DNA of 64,000 bases from Clostridium amylolyticum (GCF_900142075.1 NZ_FQZO01000008.1:1-64000); one strand, 5' to 3'. Positions 43,823 through 53,683 are shown, counted from the stretch's first letter. Made by a program: numbers and translations. The notes: generated by a model not told the origin, from the letters alone.

Positions 43823-45127
43823 TCACCGTTTGAGTATCTTTTTCAGCTTATTTTTAACCCTAACATAATAGTACTTTACCTTTTTAGCTATACCATCTTT
43901 ATAAAATATTTTTACCTTAAGTTTTTTGTCTTGAGATATATATGGATTTTCACAAAATGCTCTCAAATCCTTAACTGCATTTTTCCACTTATAGGCTTCT
44001 TTAAGGCTTTCTATATTTTCCTCACATTCTTTATATAATTCTTTATCGTCAAGAAGTTTTACTATAGCCTCTGCTAATCCTGCTGCATCCCTTTCTTCAT
44101 GACAAGAGCCTATATTTTCTCTTTCCACCATTTCTGCCATAAAGTCTCCTTTAGTAAGCACCATGGGAAGATCGCACCAAAGATAATCCAATATTCTAGT
44201 TCTAAAGGAATACCTGGTTTCAAGGTTATTAAAGTAAGTACTAATACCTAAATCGGCTTCCATAAGATAGTTTTGTCTTTCTTCATAAGGAACCCAGTCA
44301 TTGAAGAATATATTTTTATCAAATAAGTCATACTTTTTACTTAAATCTATACATTCCTGAGCTGTAGAAATATCCATTTTTACGGTAGGATGACCTATTC
44401 CCATAAAGAACAGTTTTATATCACTTCTTTTAGTGGAAATAATATACATAGCCTCTATAAGGGTAAGGGGGTCAAACCAATTCCATATGCCACCACCCCA
44501 AATAATAACTTTATCCTCTTTAGTAATATTTTCCCATACTCCTTTTAGAACATTTTTAGTCTTAACTGGAGCTTCATTGTTTAAGCCAAAGGGCACTACA
44601 CCTATAAGCTTTTTCATATTTACATCTGCTATATAAGTAGCAGGATTAACCCTGTTTAAAGCAGCTAACATTCCCATCCAGTAATCTTTCTGCTTTTCAC
44701 TGGCACACAAAAAGAAATCTCCCTTACCTAACTGTTCTAAAATAAGGTCAAGATCTGTTTCATGATATTCAATCCTATTGCTTAAAGATAAGTTTTTTCT
44801 CAGCTCAAGATTTTCTAAAGTTATAGGATCATATATGTCCACTACTATAGGCTTATTTATCCTTTTTAGGAAAGGATATAGCCTTAAGGCTATACCCTGC
44901 ATTACAATAGAATGAACGTCCTTAGCTACGCTCTTCAACTTAGTTTTATCAGCTTTTATAACCTTAAAGTTAAACTTACTAAAATCCATATCAGTTTCTT
45001 TATTAGGTATAAAAAGTGTAACCTCTAGAGTTGTACTAAGTTCTTTTGCAAAATTAAAATATCTTATGCCTGGACCTGCCATTTTTTTTGCAACTATGTC
45101 CGGACTTATAAGCAATACCTTTTTCAT
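43823..45127 (-). CDS. Family 4-like glycosyltransferase, paralogue of the fusion's second half
   Basis: A 434-residue GT-B enzyme. The N-terminus KVLLISPDIVAKKMAGPGIRY and the nucleotide-sugar region IIWGGGIWNWFDPLTLIEAM (near 212) are nearly the same as in residues 390-770 of the neighbouring 1026-residue protein (ISNDRVGKKMAGPGIRYWEF and FIWGGGVWNWFDPITLIKA). This indicates a local duplication. The C-terminus is basic (KVKYYYVRVKNKLKKILKR), fitting membrane association. Substrate unknown; probably a polymerising or capping transferase of the ABC-exported glycan. Confidence 0.82.
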   Translation of the reverse strand: MKKVLLISPDIVAKKMAGPGIRYFNFAKELSTTLEVTLFIPNKETDMDFSKFNFKVIKADKTKLKSVAKDVHSIVMQGIALRLYPFLKRINKPIVVDIYDPITLENLELRKNLSLSNRIEYHETDLDLILEQLGKGDFFLCASEKQKDYWMGMLAALNRVNPATYIADVNMKKLIGVVPFGLNNEAPVKTKNVLKGVWENITKEDKVIIWGGGIWNWFDPLTLIEAMYIISTKRSDIKLFFMGIGHPTVKMDISTAQECIDLSKKYDLFDKNIFFNDWVPYEERQNYLMEADLGISTYFNNLETRYSFRTRILDYLWCDLPMVLTKGDFMAEMVERENIGSCHEERDAAGLAEAIVKLLDDKELYKECEENIESLKEAYKWKNAVKDLRAFCENPYISQDKKLKVKIFYKDGIAKKVKYYYVRVKNKLKKILKR

Positions 45128-45139
45128 ACTTATTCCTCT

Positions 45140-48100
45140 TTATCTTTTAAATAACTTTTTAATTTTGTCATACATGGTTATTTTTTTTACTTTTTTCAGT
45201 TTTCTATCAAAATTATCTATCCATGAATTTATGTTGCTTATATTAGATTTTATTGTGTCTATATCCTTATAAACATTACCTCTTCCAATATCTCCTTTGT
45301 GACTTTTTATATTAGATACCATTGATTCAATTTCATTTATAGACATTTTTCCGTATTCCATCTGTGAATAATCCATGGGAAGCATAAATCCATTTCTTAA
45401 AGGTTTAGAAGAATAAATGCATTTAACCTTATAACACAAGTTACCACTTACATTCATGTTATTAATAGTTAATATACTATTATCAACTTCTTTATTACTC
45501 TTCCAAATAGTTATACAATTATTATTCTTTGCTCCTTCTGTTTCAATAGTAAAATAGAATAGTTTACCTTCTGAATTAATTATAGGATCAAACTTTATTT
45601 CTACCCACGTATTATCTCTTAAGTCACTTGCTTCAATTTCTTTTTCAACAATTAGAGTATCACTTAAACCTTCGTAGACCTTAAAAAATAACTTATGAGA
45701 ATTTACTCTATCAAAAGTAGCTACCATAACATCTAAGCTAGCTAAATTAGGATATCTGCATTTAAATCTTTGTAAAACTTTTACCCCATCTGTTAACTCA
45801 CCGATAATTCCATCTTTTTGTGTCAACTCAATGTCTGCAATATAGTTATACTTTTCTAAAAGTGGTTTTTTAGTAGGTGATTTGCAAAATTCTTTTAGCG
45901 GCTTAGTAACTACACTCCATTTGTAATTTTCTCTATAAGCATCAATATTTTTTTTGCATTCTTCATAAAACTCTTTATCATCGCTCAATTTTAACAAGGC
46001 TTGTTTCATACTTGCAACGTCTTCTACTTTTACCACTAACCCAAGTTTATTCTTTTCAACTTCATTTGCAAAAAAATCACCCTCTGTGGTTACAATAGGT
46101 AGTCTAGCCCATAAGTAATCAAGTATTCTTGTTCTAAAAGAGAATCTAGTTTCTAAGTTCAAGAAGTGACAACTAACTCCTCCATATGAGTTAAGTAAGA
46201 AGTTCTGCCTATCATCATAATCTACCCAATCCATATTAAAGAAAACATATTTATTTATAATCCCTAGCTCTGTTGCAAGTATAATAGCTTTGTTAGTCAT
46301 CTCCATTTCTGGAACAGCAGGGTTAGGATGCTTTACTCCTAGGAAAAAGACCTTTATGTCATCTCTTTCTTTTGATATTTCACCAATAGCTTTAATTAGA
46401 GTAATTGGATCGAACCAATTCCATACTCCACCACCCCATATAAATACCTTATCTTCTGGTTTAAAATTAATTATTTTTTCTTTCATTGCATCACGAGTTT
46501 TAATAGGTTCTGTTTCACTTACGCCAAAAGGAACAATACCTATAAGTCTGCTTAAATCTGAGGCGTTATCATATTCTGAAGGAGTAACTTTATTTAATGC
46601 AGTTAGCATACCTATCCACATATTCATTTGTGGATCTGAAGCACAAATAAAATAATCTCCTAATTCTAATTGTTCATTTTGAACAATTAAGCTATTTAGA
46701 TAGTCTGAATTTCTAAATTCTATATTCCTATGCTTATACACTTCTATATTTTCAATTACAAAGGGGTCATAAATATCAATTATAAGTATCTTTTCTTTAC
46801 AAATCTCTTTTAACTCCGGTGATCTCTCAAGGATAGTGCCTTGTAAAATTACTATATCACTTTGTTGAGCTATTGCTGCTAAATTTCTAGGATTTAAAGG
46901 TTCATATTCAACTAATTCAATATTATAATCAGAACAATCAATGTTTACTTTATTAGGAATAGCTAAAACTACTTTATTATCATTGCAAAGTTCTTTTGCA
47001 AACTCCCAGTATCTTATCCCTGGGCCAGCCATTTTCTTTCCTACCCTATCATTGGATATTAGCAGAATTCTTCTTTTTATTTCTTTTTTATATATTTTAT
47101 TTATATCAAATAAAGAAATTAATTTTTCTACCTTCTCTAAATAATGAATATCATTTAAATACTTCAATGGAAGTGTAACATAAGGAGTTGAATATAAAAA
47201 TGATAAATCTTCATCATTAACTTTTCTTTTAGACTGAATGAGGTTTCTTTTTTCAATAAGATTATCAATATTCTCTAACACTTCATTCATAGCTATTAAG
47301 GTAGTAAAGTTGTTTTCATCAATATTGACACTTATTTCCTCGTTGTTCTTGTAATTTATATTAAATATTTCCTTATTAATATTTAAGTCCTTTTGCATCC
47401 TGTTGGCTGCCAATAATATAGTTGCTAATACTACTTTAAAATTATCATCTGAGTAATTTTTAAATACTGTATATAATGCATTTCTCTCAAATAAAAGATT
47501 TTTTTTATGTGTGTTAAAACTTTTTGAAGTTGCATTATGTTTATGATAGCAAGTAGCTTTTACACATAGTCTAACTTTATACCCTAAAATCCAAAGCCTC
47601 CAACCAAAATCAGCATCCTCATAATATGCAAAGTAATCCTCATCAAGTCCTCCAGCTTCCAGATATACTTTCCTATCTATAAGCATTGCTCCACCACAAG
47701 CAAATAAAATATCTTTATCTTGCGTATACTTTTTCTCAGCTGTTTTCACATCTATAGAATAATCATCTTGATAACCAAAACCGTAAAAGTTAATACCTCC
47801 ACCTATAAAATCAATCTTACTACCATCCCAATTAAGTATACGAGATCCAACGCACACATATTTTTCATCATTACAGCTTTCTAGAGTTTCCAACATATCA
47901 TTTAGCCAGTTTTCATCTAATCTCATATCATTATTTATTAGAGCAAGATATTCTCCTTGCGCTATCTTCGCTGCATCATTATTAGGTTTTGCAAAACCTT
48001 CATTGGTTTCATTTCTTATAATTTTTACTTTTGGAAACTTATTTTTTACAAATTCAATAGAACCGTCCTTTGAGCCATTATCCACTAAAATTATTTCAAT

Positions 48101-48220
48101 TTGCTCATGAGGATACTTCAACTTTTTTAATGAATTAAAACACCCTTGTAATAGATGTTTACCATTGTAATTTACTATTATAAAACTTATCTTAGGGTTA
48201 TTAATCAAAATCTTCACCAC
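45140..48220 (-). CDS. Large GT2-GT4 glycosyltransferase fusion with C-terminal accessory domain
   Basis: A 1026-residue multidomain protein. Residues 1-270 are a GT2 domain (ISFIIVNYNGKHLLQG; EIILVDNGSKDGS; metal motif ALINNDMRLDENW; FAYYEDADFGWRLW). A linker of about 110 residues follows. Residues about 390-770 are a GT-B domain paralogous to the gene at 43.8-45.1 kb. Residues about 785-925 form a predicted beta-sandwich (KVLQRFKCRYPN to LFYFTIETEGA) resembling the C-terminal part of the neighbouring methyltransferase. The end is basic and coiled. The start is GTG at 48220, with TTG a few codons in as an alternative. Two transferases in one chain suggest processive building of a disaccharide repeat. 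Confidence 0.85.
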   Translation of the reverse strand: MVKILINNPKISFIIVNYNGKHLLQGCFNSLKKLKYPHEQIEIILVDNGSKDGSIEFVKNKFPKVKIIRNETNEGFAKPNNDAAKIAQGEYLALINNDMRLDENWLNDMLETLESCNDEKYVCVGSRILNWDGSKIDFIGGGINFYGFGYQDDYSIDVKTAEKKYTQDKDILFACGGAMLIDRKVYLEAGGLDEDYFAYYEDADFGWRLWILGYKVRLCVKATCYHKHNATSKSFNTHKKNLLFERNALYTVFKNYSDDNFKVVLATILLAANRMQKDLNINKEIFNINYKNNEEISVNIDENNFTTLIAMNEVLENIDNLIEKRNLIQSKRKVNDEDLSFLYSTPYVTLPLKYLNDIHYLEKVEKLISLFDINKIYKKEIKRRILLISNDRVGKKMAGPGIRYWEFAKELCNDNKVVLAIPNKVNIDCSDYNIELVEYEPLNPRNLAAIAQQSDIVILQGTILERSPELKEICKEKILIIDIYDPFVIENIEVYKHRNIEFRNSDYLNSLIVQNEQLELGDYFICASDPQMNMWIGMLTALNKVTPSEYDNASDLSRLIGIVPFGVSETEPIKTRDAMKEKIINFKPEDKVFIWGGGVWNWFDPITLIKAIGEISKERDDIKVFFLGVKHPNPAVPEMEMTNKAIILATELGIINKYVFFNMDWVDYDDRQNFLLNSYGGVSCHFLNLETRFSFRTRILDYLWARLPIVTTEGDFFANEVEKNKLGLVVKVEDVASMKQALLKLSDDKEFYEECKKNIDAYRENYKWSVVTKPLKEFCKSPTKKPLLEKYNYIADIELTQKDGIIGELTDGVKVLQRFKCRYPNLASLDVMVATFDRVNSHKLFFKVYEGLSDTLIVEKEIEASDLRDNTWVEIKFDPIINSEGKLFYFTIETEGAKNNNCITIWKSNKEVDNSILTINNMNVSGNLCYKVKCIYSSKPLRNGFMLPMDYSQMEYGKMSINEIESMVSNIKSHKGDIGRGNVYKDIDTIKSNISNINSWIDNFDRKLKKVKKITMYDKIKKLFKR

Positions 48221-48231
48221 TTTCTAAGGTT

Positions 48232-49623
48232 CTACCTAACTTCATCTAATAAATCTTTAATTAAATTTCTTAATCTTCTGTTTTCATCTAATATTTCTTC
48301 TACATTTAAATCACTATTAATATTACATTTACTTAATATATTATCTCTTTTAAAAATATTATCTAATTTCTCCAAGTAAGGATTTTCTTCTATACTATTT
48401 TGAATATTAAAGTCATCTTTATAGTAACTAAGCTTAAGGCAAGGGGAGTTCTTATCATTCATCCATATTGAAAGAGAATCTGAACATTGTATAGGAATTA
48501 TTTTTATTCTAATATTCTTATCTTTAACCCCTTGCATTCTATTAAATTCTATGCTTAACCATTTATTATCTACAACTTTAGTAATATTCATTATATTCTG
48601 CATAATTGGAATGTTAGAATTTTCTTCAAATATCTCTACAAGGAATTTACAGCTTAAAGTTTTACCGTATGTAGCTGGTAATATAATTATGCCGCAAAGA
48701 TCATCTTCTTTATTTAAGAAATTAAATTCATAACCATTAACGGAATTTAAAGGTAATGAAGGTTTACTAGGCGAAGCCTCTACTTCAACAATTTTATTAT
48801 CTTTTCTATATCTTTTCAGCATTTCAATAAGAGATTGTTCTTTTTGTGATTTATGAACTTTTTTAATAGCAAATAAATTTTGAAGAACTTTTAAGTTGGG
48901 ATTAATTCTAAGAAGACCATTAATAAGATTTTCATAATCTTTTTTCAACTCTTGTGTAGATTCTGGAATAACATGAACTTCTCCAATAGTGCTTAAATCT
49001 AACTTATATTCTTTGCTATTTACATTAATGCTTGCTATCCATTCAATAAAAGACTTTTTAGTAAAGAATCTTAAATGTGTATTGTCCATAATACCAAAAG
49101 GACCATAGTTAAATCTTCCTTCAAGCAAATTAACTACAATATCAATGTTTGATATATTAGGAACACTAACTATAATTTCTCCATCAAATTTCAGCTTTTT
49201 ACTCAACAATTTTAAGATATATGTAGGATCTTTTAAATGTTCTAATAAATCTGCACAAATTATATAATCAAAATCTTCATCCAGATTGTCAAAAATAACT
49301 TTATCCTTACTATCTTCATTTTCTACGTTATCTAAGTTAATATAGTAAGCATCTTTGTAAATATTTGAACTTTTTACGAAATTAATAGCTTTTGTGTCTA
49401 TATCGATACCGTACATATTACAGTTTTTATTTTGAGCAAGCCATTCCCCCAAGTATCCAAAAGAACAGCCGACATCTAGTATCTTAGAACCTTTTTCTAT
49501 ATAATCTAAAATAATAATATGGGAGCTATTTTTATCTGACATATCAACATTATTTGAATAACTTATATAATGTTTTTCTTCAGGATTGTACAATTGATTA
49601 TACTTTGAATTTCCTAAGTTCAT
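48232..49623 (-). CDS. SAM methyltransferase with C-terminal accessory domain
   Basis: A 463-residue protein. Residues about 35-200 are a class I methyltransferase: SAM motif ILDVGCSFGYLGEWLAQ near residue 54, acidic motif YGIDIDTKAI near 73, and ICADLLEHLKDP near 112. A linker leads to a predicted beta-rich domain at about 300-410 (FNFLNKEDDLCGIIILP to IQCSDSLSIWMND) like that of the adjacent glycosyltransferase fusion, then a charged helix. Next to Wzt with a cargo-binding domain, it may methylate the chain end to stop elongation and signal export, as WbdD does in E. coli O9a. That role is inferred. Confidence 0.82.
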   Translation of the reverse strand: MNLGNSKYNQLYNPEEKHYISYSNNVDMSDKNSSHIIILDYIEKGSKILDVGCSFGYLGEWLAQNKNCNMYGIDIDTKAINFVKSSNIYKDAYYINLDNVENEDSKDKVIFDNLDEDFDYIICADLLEHLKDPTYILKLLSKKLKFDGEIIVSVPNISNIDIVVNLLEGRFNYGPFGIMDNTHLRFFTKKSFIEWIASINVNSKEYKLDLSTIGEVHVIPESTQELKKDYENLINGLLRINPNLKVLQNLFAIKKVHKSQKEQSLIEMLKRYRKDNKIVEVEASPSKPSLPLNSVNGYEFNFLNKEDDLCGIIILPATYGKTLSCKFLVEIFEENSNIPIMQNIMNITKVVDNKWLSIEFNRMQGVKDKNIRIKIIPIQCSDSLSIWMNDKNSPCLKLSYYKDDFNIQNSIEENPYLEKLDNIFKRDNILSKCNINSDLNVEEILDENRRLRNLIKDLLDEVR

Positions 49624-49641
49624 GTTTATTCCTCCTTTAAA

Positions 49642-50931
49642 TTACCAGGACCAATCACAATCAACTCGCATTTTTCCAAACTCTTGTATATCACTTTCCA
49701 CTATATTAAAATAATAATGTTTAACTCTAAAGTCATATTGTTTTGTCTCATCTGAACTATGCAAAGCAATCTCTAAATAATACTTACCTTTTAAGAATCT
49801 ATTGGCTTTAATGGTTAATTTCATGTGGTTTTTATCTTTTATGTTGGTAAATATAATTCCATCTTGTCGGCAATTATGTCCTACAAGTCTCCAATCTTCT
49901 TCTGAATAAATTGAGAAGCCACAAACAGCATCCTCTACTTCTTTATTCTTTTTAAACTCCACATTAATAACTATATTATCCCCAGTTAAGAATGTATTAG
50001 TTATCTGGCCTTGAGAGCTGGAGAAATATACATTGGTAATCTCTAAGTCCTTATTACCAAATCTATTTCCTTCAATATATTCTTGCGCCTCATGAAGATT
50101 AATATTGTATTCAATTTTATCAGAAACTACTTTCTCTATATTCTTAGCTTTATTTTCTATTTCTTGTTCTACCAGTTGCTTATCATCATCATTAGAATAC
50201 ACGAGTTTCATATAAAGCCCTATCATTTGTTCAGGTGTTCCTTCTATCATGTATCCGCCACGCTTTATAAAAAATACTCTATCACATATTTTTCTTACTA
50301 TACTCATATCATGTGAAACAAAAACTATAGTCTTTCCTTGCTTTTTGAAAGTTAGTATTTTATTTATACACTTCTTCTGAAAATTTTCATCTCCAACAGC
50401 AAGTACTTCATCTACTACTAAAATATCTGGATTTACATTTATAGCTACGGCAAAGGCTAATCTCATATACATACCTGAAGAATAATTTTTTACAGGCATA
50501 TCCATAAAATCCTTAAGTTCCGAAAACTCTACTATACTATCATATCTTTCATTTATCTCGTCTCTACTTAATCCTAGGATAGAGCCATATAAATATACAT
50601 TTTCTTTTCCAGTTAAGTCTGGTTGAAATCCAGCTCCCACTTCTAGTAGTGCAGAAACCTTCCCGTTTACTACTATATCTCCTTCATCAGGATATAATAT
50701 CTTAGAGATTAACTTTAAAGTAGTACTTTTACCAGTACCATTCTCCCCTATTATTCCTACGGTTTGACCTTTTTCTATCTTAAAGGATGCATCTTTTAGA
50801 ACATCAAAATTCTTCACTTCAAGTTTGTTTCTCTTCAAAACCATGTTTATGAACTTTTCTTTTATTGAGTAGCTTCGATTTTTGTATATTTTAAAATGTT
50901 TGCTTACATTTTTAAACTCGATAACAGTCAT
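49642..50931 (-). CDS. wzt: Wzt: ABC transporter ATPase with cargo-binding domain
   Basis: A 429-residue ATPase of a polysaccharide exporter. NBD at about 1-240: Walker A GIIGENGTGKSTTLKL near 60, signature YSSGMYMRLAFAVA near 150 and Walker B ILVVDEVLAVGDE near 175. Residues about 285-429 form the beta-sandwich C-terminal domain (ITNVYFSSSQGQITNTF to FGKMRVDCDWSW) that in O9a/O8-type Wzt proteins recognises the modified non-reducing end of the glycan. I start at the ATG at 50931, with GGGAG at 6-nt spacing; the ATG two codons upstream is part of that ribosome site. It pairs with the permease upstream. Confidence 0.93.
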   Translation of the reverse strand: MTVIEFKNVSKHFKIYKNRSYSIKEKFINMVLKRNKLEVKNFDVLKDASFKIEKGQTVGIIGENGTGKSTTLKLISKILYPDEGDIVVNGKVSALLEVGAGFQPDLTGKENVYLYGSILGLSRDEINERYDSIVEFSELKDFMDMPVKNYSSGMYMRLAFAVAINVNPDILVVDEVLAVGDENFQKKCINKILTFKKQGKTIVFVSHDMSIVRKICDRVFFIKRGGYMIEGTPEQMIGLYMKLVYSNDDDKQLVEQEIENKAKNIEKVVSDKIEYNINLHEAQEYIEGNRFGNKDLEITNVYFSSSQGQITNTFLTGDNIVINVEFKKNKEVEDAVCGFSIYSEEDWRLVGHNCRQDGIIFTNIKDKNHMKLTIKANRFLKGKYYLEIALHSSDETKQYDFRVKHYYFNIVESDIQEFGKMRVDCDWSW

Positions 50932-50961
50932 ACGCATCTCCCGATTTTCTATTTATATTAA

Positions 50962-51738
50962 TTAAATGGACTCAGCTATACTTTTTTCAATCTTACTAAA
51001 TACAAAGTATCCTATTGCAATTAGTATTATACCTGTTATTAACATTCTTAAAAGATATTCTGCAGGAGGTACTTTATTGTATATAACCACATCTCTTACA
51101 GATTGAACTACCAATGTCATAGGGTTAAGTAGTATTAATGGTTTTATTTTGTCAGGAACTAATTCAAAGGAATATACCACTGGAGTGGCATAAAACCAAG
51201 CCATAAATATTATTTCTACAAAATGGGATACATCTCTATAAATAACATTTAAAGCTGAAAGTATTAAACTAAGCCCTATGGTTATAAGCAAAAGAAGTAA
51301 TAATATAATAGGTAAAAGTAATATTGAAAATCCTACTTTTATTTTGAACACAAATAATGCTGCAAATAATATTATAAATGTGATTAAAAAGTTAACAAAA
51401 TTTGAAAATATCAGTGATAAAGGCATTATTTCTCTTGGGAAGTATACCTTTTTTATTAAGCCTGCATTATTTACTAAAGAGTTAGTGCTTCCCATTATTG
51501 AAACTTGAAAGAAAGTCCAAGGTAGCATACCAGCCAGTAAAAACACAGAGAAATTTTCAATTTGAATCTTTAAAACAAACTTAAAAGCAAAGGTATATAT
51601 TACAAGCATCAGCAATGGATTTAAAAAAGACCAAAAAAAACCTAATACTGAGTTCTTATATTTTAGTTTCAATTCTTTAACAGTAAGGTTCTTTAGTAAT
51701 TCTCTATAGTCTATTATCTCTTTAATTCTATCTATCAT
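50962..51738 (-). CDS. wzm: Wzm: polysaccharide ABC transporter permease
   Basis: A 258-residue ABC-2 type permease with six membrane helices. Family landmarks are the N-terminal LKLKYKNSVLGFFWSFLNPLLMLVIYT near residue 22 and the C-terminal ILLNPMTLVVQSVRDVVIY near residue 197. With Wzt it exports a complete lipid-linked polymer, so this module does not need Wzx or Wzy. Its start lies about 150 bp from the rfbC stop, and that gap contains two strong hairpins. Confidence 0.93.
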   Translation of the reverse strand: MIDRIKEIIDYRELLKNLTVKELKLKYKNSVLGFFWSFLNPLLMLVIYTFAFKFVLKIQIENFSVFLLAGMLPWTFFQVSIMGSTNSLVNNAGLIKKVYFPREIMPLSLIFSNFVNFLITFIILFAALFVFKIKVGFSILLLPIILLLLLLITIGLSLILSALNVIYRDVSHFVEIIFMAWFYATPVVYSFELVPDKIKPLILLNPMTLVVQSVRDVVIYNKVPPAEYLLRMLITGIILIAIGYFVFSKIEKSIAESI

Positions 51739-51782
51739 CTAATCACCTTTTAAAAGATTCCGTTATTTTTGTATTTATAGAT

Positions 51783-51878
51783 ATTAATAACTATTATGGA
51801 TATTTTGATAATAGCTATTAATAACAGTTATGACCATATTGATAAAAGCCATATGAATAGCCCTTATAATATGGTCAT
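51783..51878. other. Two tandem hairpins between rfbC and wzm
   Basis: Hairpin one: 15-nt arms 51783-51797 and 51808-51822 with one mismatch (ATTAATAACTATTAT). Hairpin two: perfect 11-bp arms ATGACCATATT (51830-51840) and AATATGGTCAT (51868-51878). Neither has a U-run typical of a terminator on the minus strand. They could tune transporter expression relative to rfbABC, or protect a processed 3' end. Confidence 0.6.
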
Positions 51879-51885
51879 GAAAGCC

Positions 51886-52449
51886 TTATAGTTGAAACTC
51901 TATTTTTGATTCCCTAAGGGTTTTAGCATTTCTATCCTTATCGGATAAAAGTACTTCTTCTATGCCTTCTAATGGCCACTCTATTGCCACTTCAGGGTCA
52001 TTCCAAAGTATGCCTCCTTCAAATTCAGGATGGTAGAAATCTGTACATTTATACACAAACTCTGCCTCTTCTGAAGTTACTAGGAATCCATGAGCAAATC
52101 CTTCTGGAACATAAAACTGCCTTTTGTTTTCATCAGTAAGGAGAACTCCATACCATTTGCCATAGGTCTTTGAGCCTTTTCTAAGGTCTATAGCTACATC
52201 ATAAACCTCTCCCTTAATAACTCTAACAAGCTTTCCTTGAGGATGCTGTGTTTGAAAATGCATGCCTCTTAGAACTCCTTTTTTTGACTTAGACTGATTA
52301 TCTTGAACAAAAACCATATCTAAACCAGCAGCTTTAAAATCTTCAAAGTTGTAGGTTTCCATAAAGTATCCTCTATGGTCTCCAAAAACCTTTTGCTCTA
52401 TAATATATAGACCCTCTATAGGGGTTTCTATAAATTTAAAATTTCCCAT
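51886..52449 (-). CDS. rfbC: dTDP-4-dehydrorhamnose 3,5-epimerase
   Basis: A 187-residue cupin-fold enzyme. RmlC signatures are FVQDNQSKSKKGVLRGMHFQ near residue 47 (His of the catalytic dyad), GEVYDVAIDLRKGSKTYGKW near residue 80 and PEGFAHGFLVTSEEAEF near residue 117. It is the third step of dTDP-L-rhamnose synthesis, downstream of rfbA and rfbB on the same strand with a 10-bp gap. Confidence 0.95.
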   Translation of the reverse strand: MGNFKFIETPIEGLYIIEQKVFGDHRGYFMETYNFEDFKAAGLDMVFVQDNQSKSKKGVLRGMHFQTQHPQGKLVRVIKGEVYDVAIDLRKGSKTYGKWYGVLLTDENKRQFYVPEGFAHGFLVTSEEAEFVYKCTDFYHPEFEGGILWNDPEVAIEWPLEGIEEVLLSDKDRNAKTLRESKIEFQL

Positions 52450-52459
52450 TAATTACACC

Positions 52460-53515
52460 TTACTTTCCTTCGTACATCTTATCATAGTAATTCTGATATT
52501 CTCCAGAGGTAACGTGTTTCATCCACTCCTGGTTATCAAGATACCATTGAATAGTCTTTTTAATGCCCACTTCAAAAGTAGTTTCTGGATACCAGCCTAA
52601 TTCATTTTTAATCTTTTCTGGATCTATTCCATATCTTCTGTCATGTCCTTTTCTGTCTTCTACATATTTAATTAAAGCTTCAGTTATCTCTTTATCTACA
52701 CTTTCATTTAAATATGCAATAACGGTTTTAACTATTTGAATATTAGTTCTTTCGTTGTGTCCACCTACATTGTAAACTTCTCCAAGCTTTCCATTATTAA
52801 TTACCATGTCAATAGCCTTACAGTGGTCTTCTACATACAACCAGTCTCTTACATTAAGTCCATCCCCGTAAACAGGAAGGGTTCTCTTATTAAGACAGTT
52901 GTTTATTAAAAGAGGTATTAATTTTTCTGGGAACTGATATGGTCCATAGTTATTAGAACATCTTGTAATGTTTACTGGCATTTTATATGTATCAGCATAA
53001 GCTTTTACCATTAAGTCTGCTCCAGTTTTACTAGAAGAATATGGGCTGTGAGGGTCTAATGGAGTAGTTTCCGTAAAGTAACCTGTATTTCCTAAGGAAC
53101 CATAAACCTCATCAGTGGAAACTTGAAGGAACTTTTTACCTTCTTTCCATGAACCATTAACTTCCCAAGCCTTCTTAGCAGCATTCAAAAGAGTAACTGT
53201 ACCTAAAACATTAGTTTGAGCAAATATTTCAGGCATCTTAATGCTTCTATCTACGTGAGATTCTGCTGCAAAGTTCACTACATAATCAATATCATACTTT
53301 TCAAAAAGTCCTTCAACTAATTCTTTATCACAAATGTCTCCTTGTACAAAAACATAATTAGCCTTTCCTTCAACCGCCTTAAGGTTCTCAAGGTTTCCTG
53401 CGTAAGTTAATTTGTCAAAGTTTATTAGCTTTATATCCTCATATTTATTAAGCATGTAATGAACGAAATTAGAGCCTATGAAACCTGCTCCTCCTGTTAC
53501 TAGATAAGTTTTCAT
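52460..53515 (-). CDS. rfbB: dTDP-glucose 4,6-dehydratase
   Basis: A 351-residue SDR enzyme: NAD motif YLVTGGAGFIGSNFVHYM, VVNFAAESHVDRSI near residue 78, STDEVYG near residue 122, and Tyr-Lys in YSSSKTGADLMV near residue 156. It is the second step to dTDP-L-rhamnose. I start at ATG 53515 behind AGGAGG rather than at the frame's upstream ATG (53542). It lies between rfbA and rfbC in the usual order. Confidence 0.95.
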   Translation of the reverse strand: MKTYLVTGGAGFIGSNFVHYMLNKYEDIKLINFDKLTYAGNLENLKAVEGKANYVFVQGDICDKELVEGLFEKYDIDYVVNFAAESHVDRSIKMPEIFAQTNVLGTVTLLNAAKKAWEVNGSWKEGKKFLQVSTDEVYGSLGNTGYFTETTPLDPHSPYSSSKTGADLMVKAYADTYKMPVNITRCSNNYGPYQFPEKLIPLLINNCLNKRTLPVYGDGLNVRDWLYVEDHCKAIDMVINNGKLGEVYNVGGHNERTNIQIVKTVIAYLNESVDKEITEALIKYVEDRKGHDRRYGIDPEKIKNELGWYPETTFEVGIKKTIQWYLDNQEWMKHVTSGEYQNYYDKMYEGK

Positions 53516-53683
53516 TGTATTTCCTCCTAATAATTCTTCCATAATTTATGTTTACACTACAAAACCATGCTAAAAACATTGCTTTAGCATATAGTTTTAT
53601 TAATTAAGTTATATACTAAAAGTAATTCTTCGGTGTAATTATTTTATTAATTACTCTCGCACTAATATAAATAACAAAACTTC

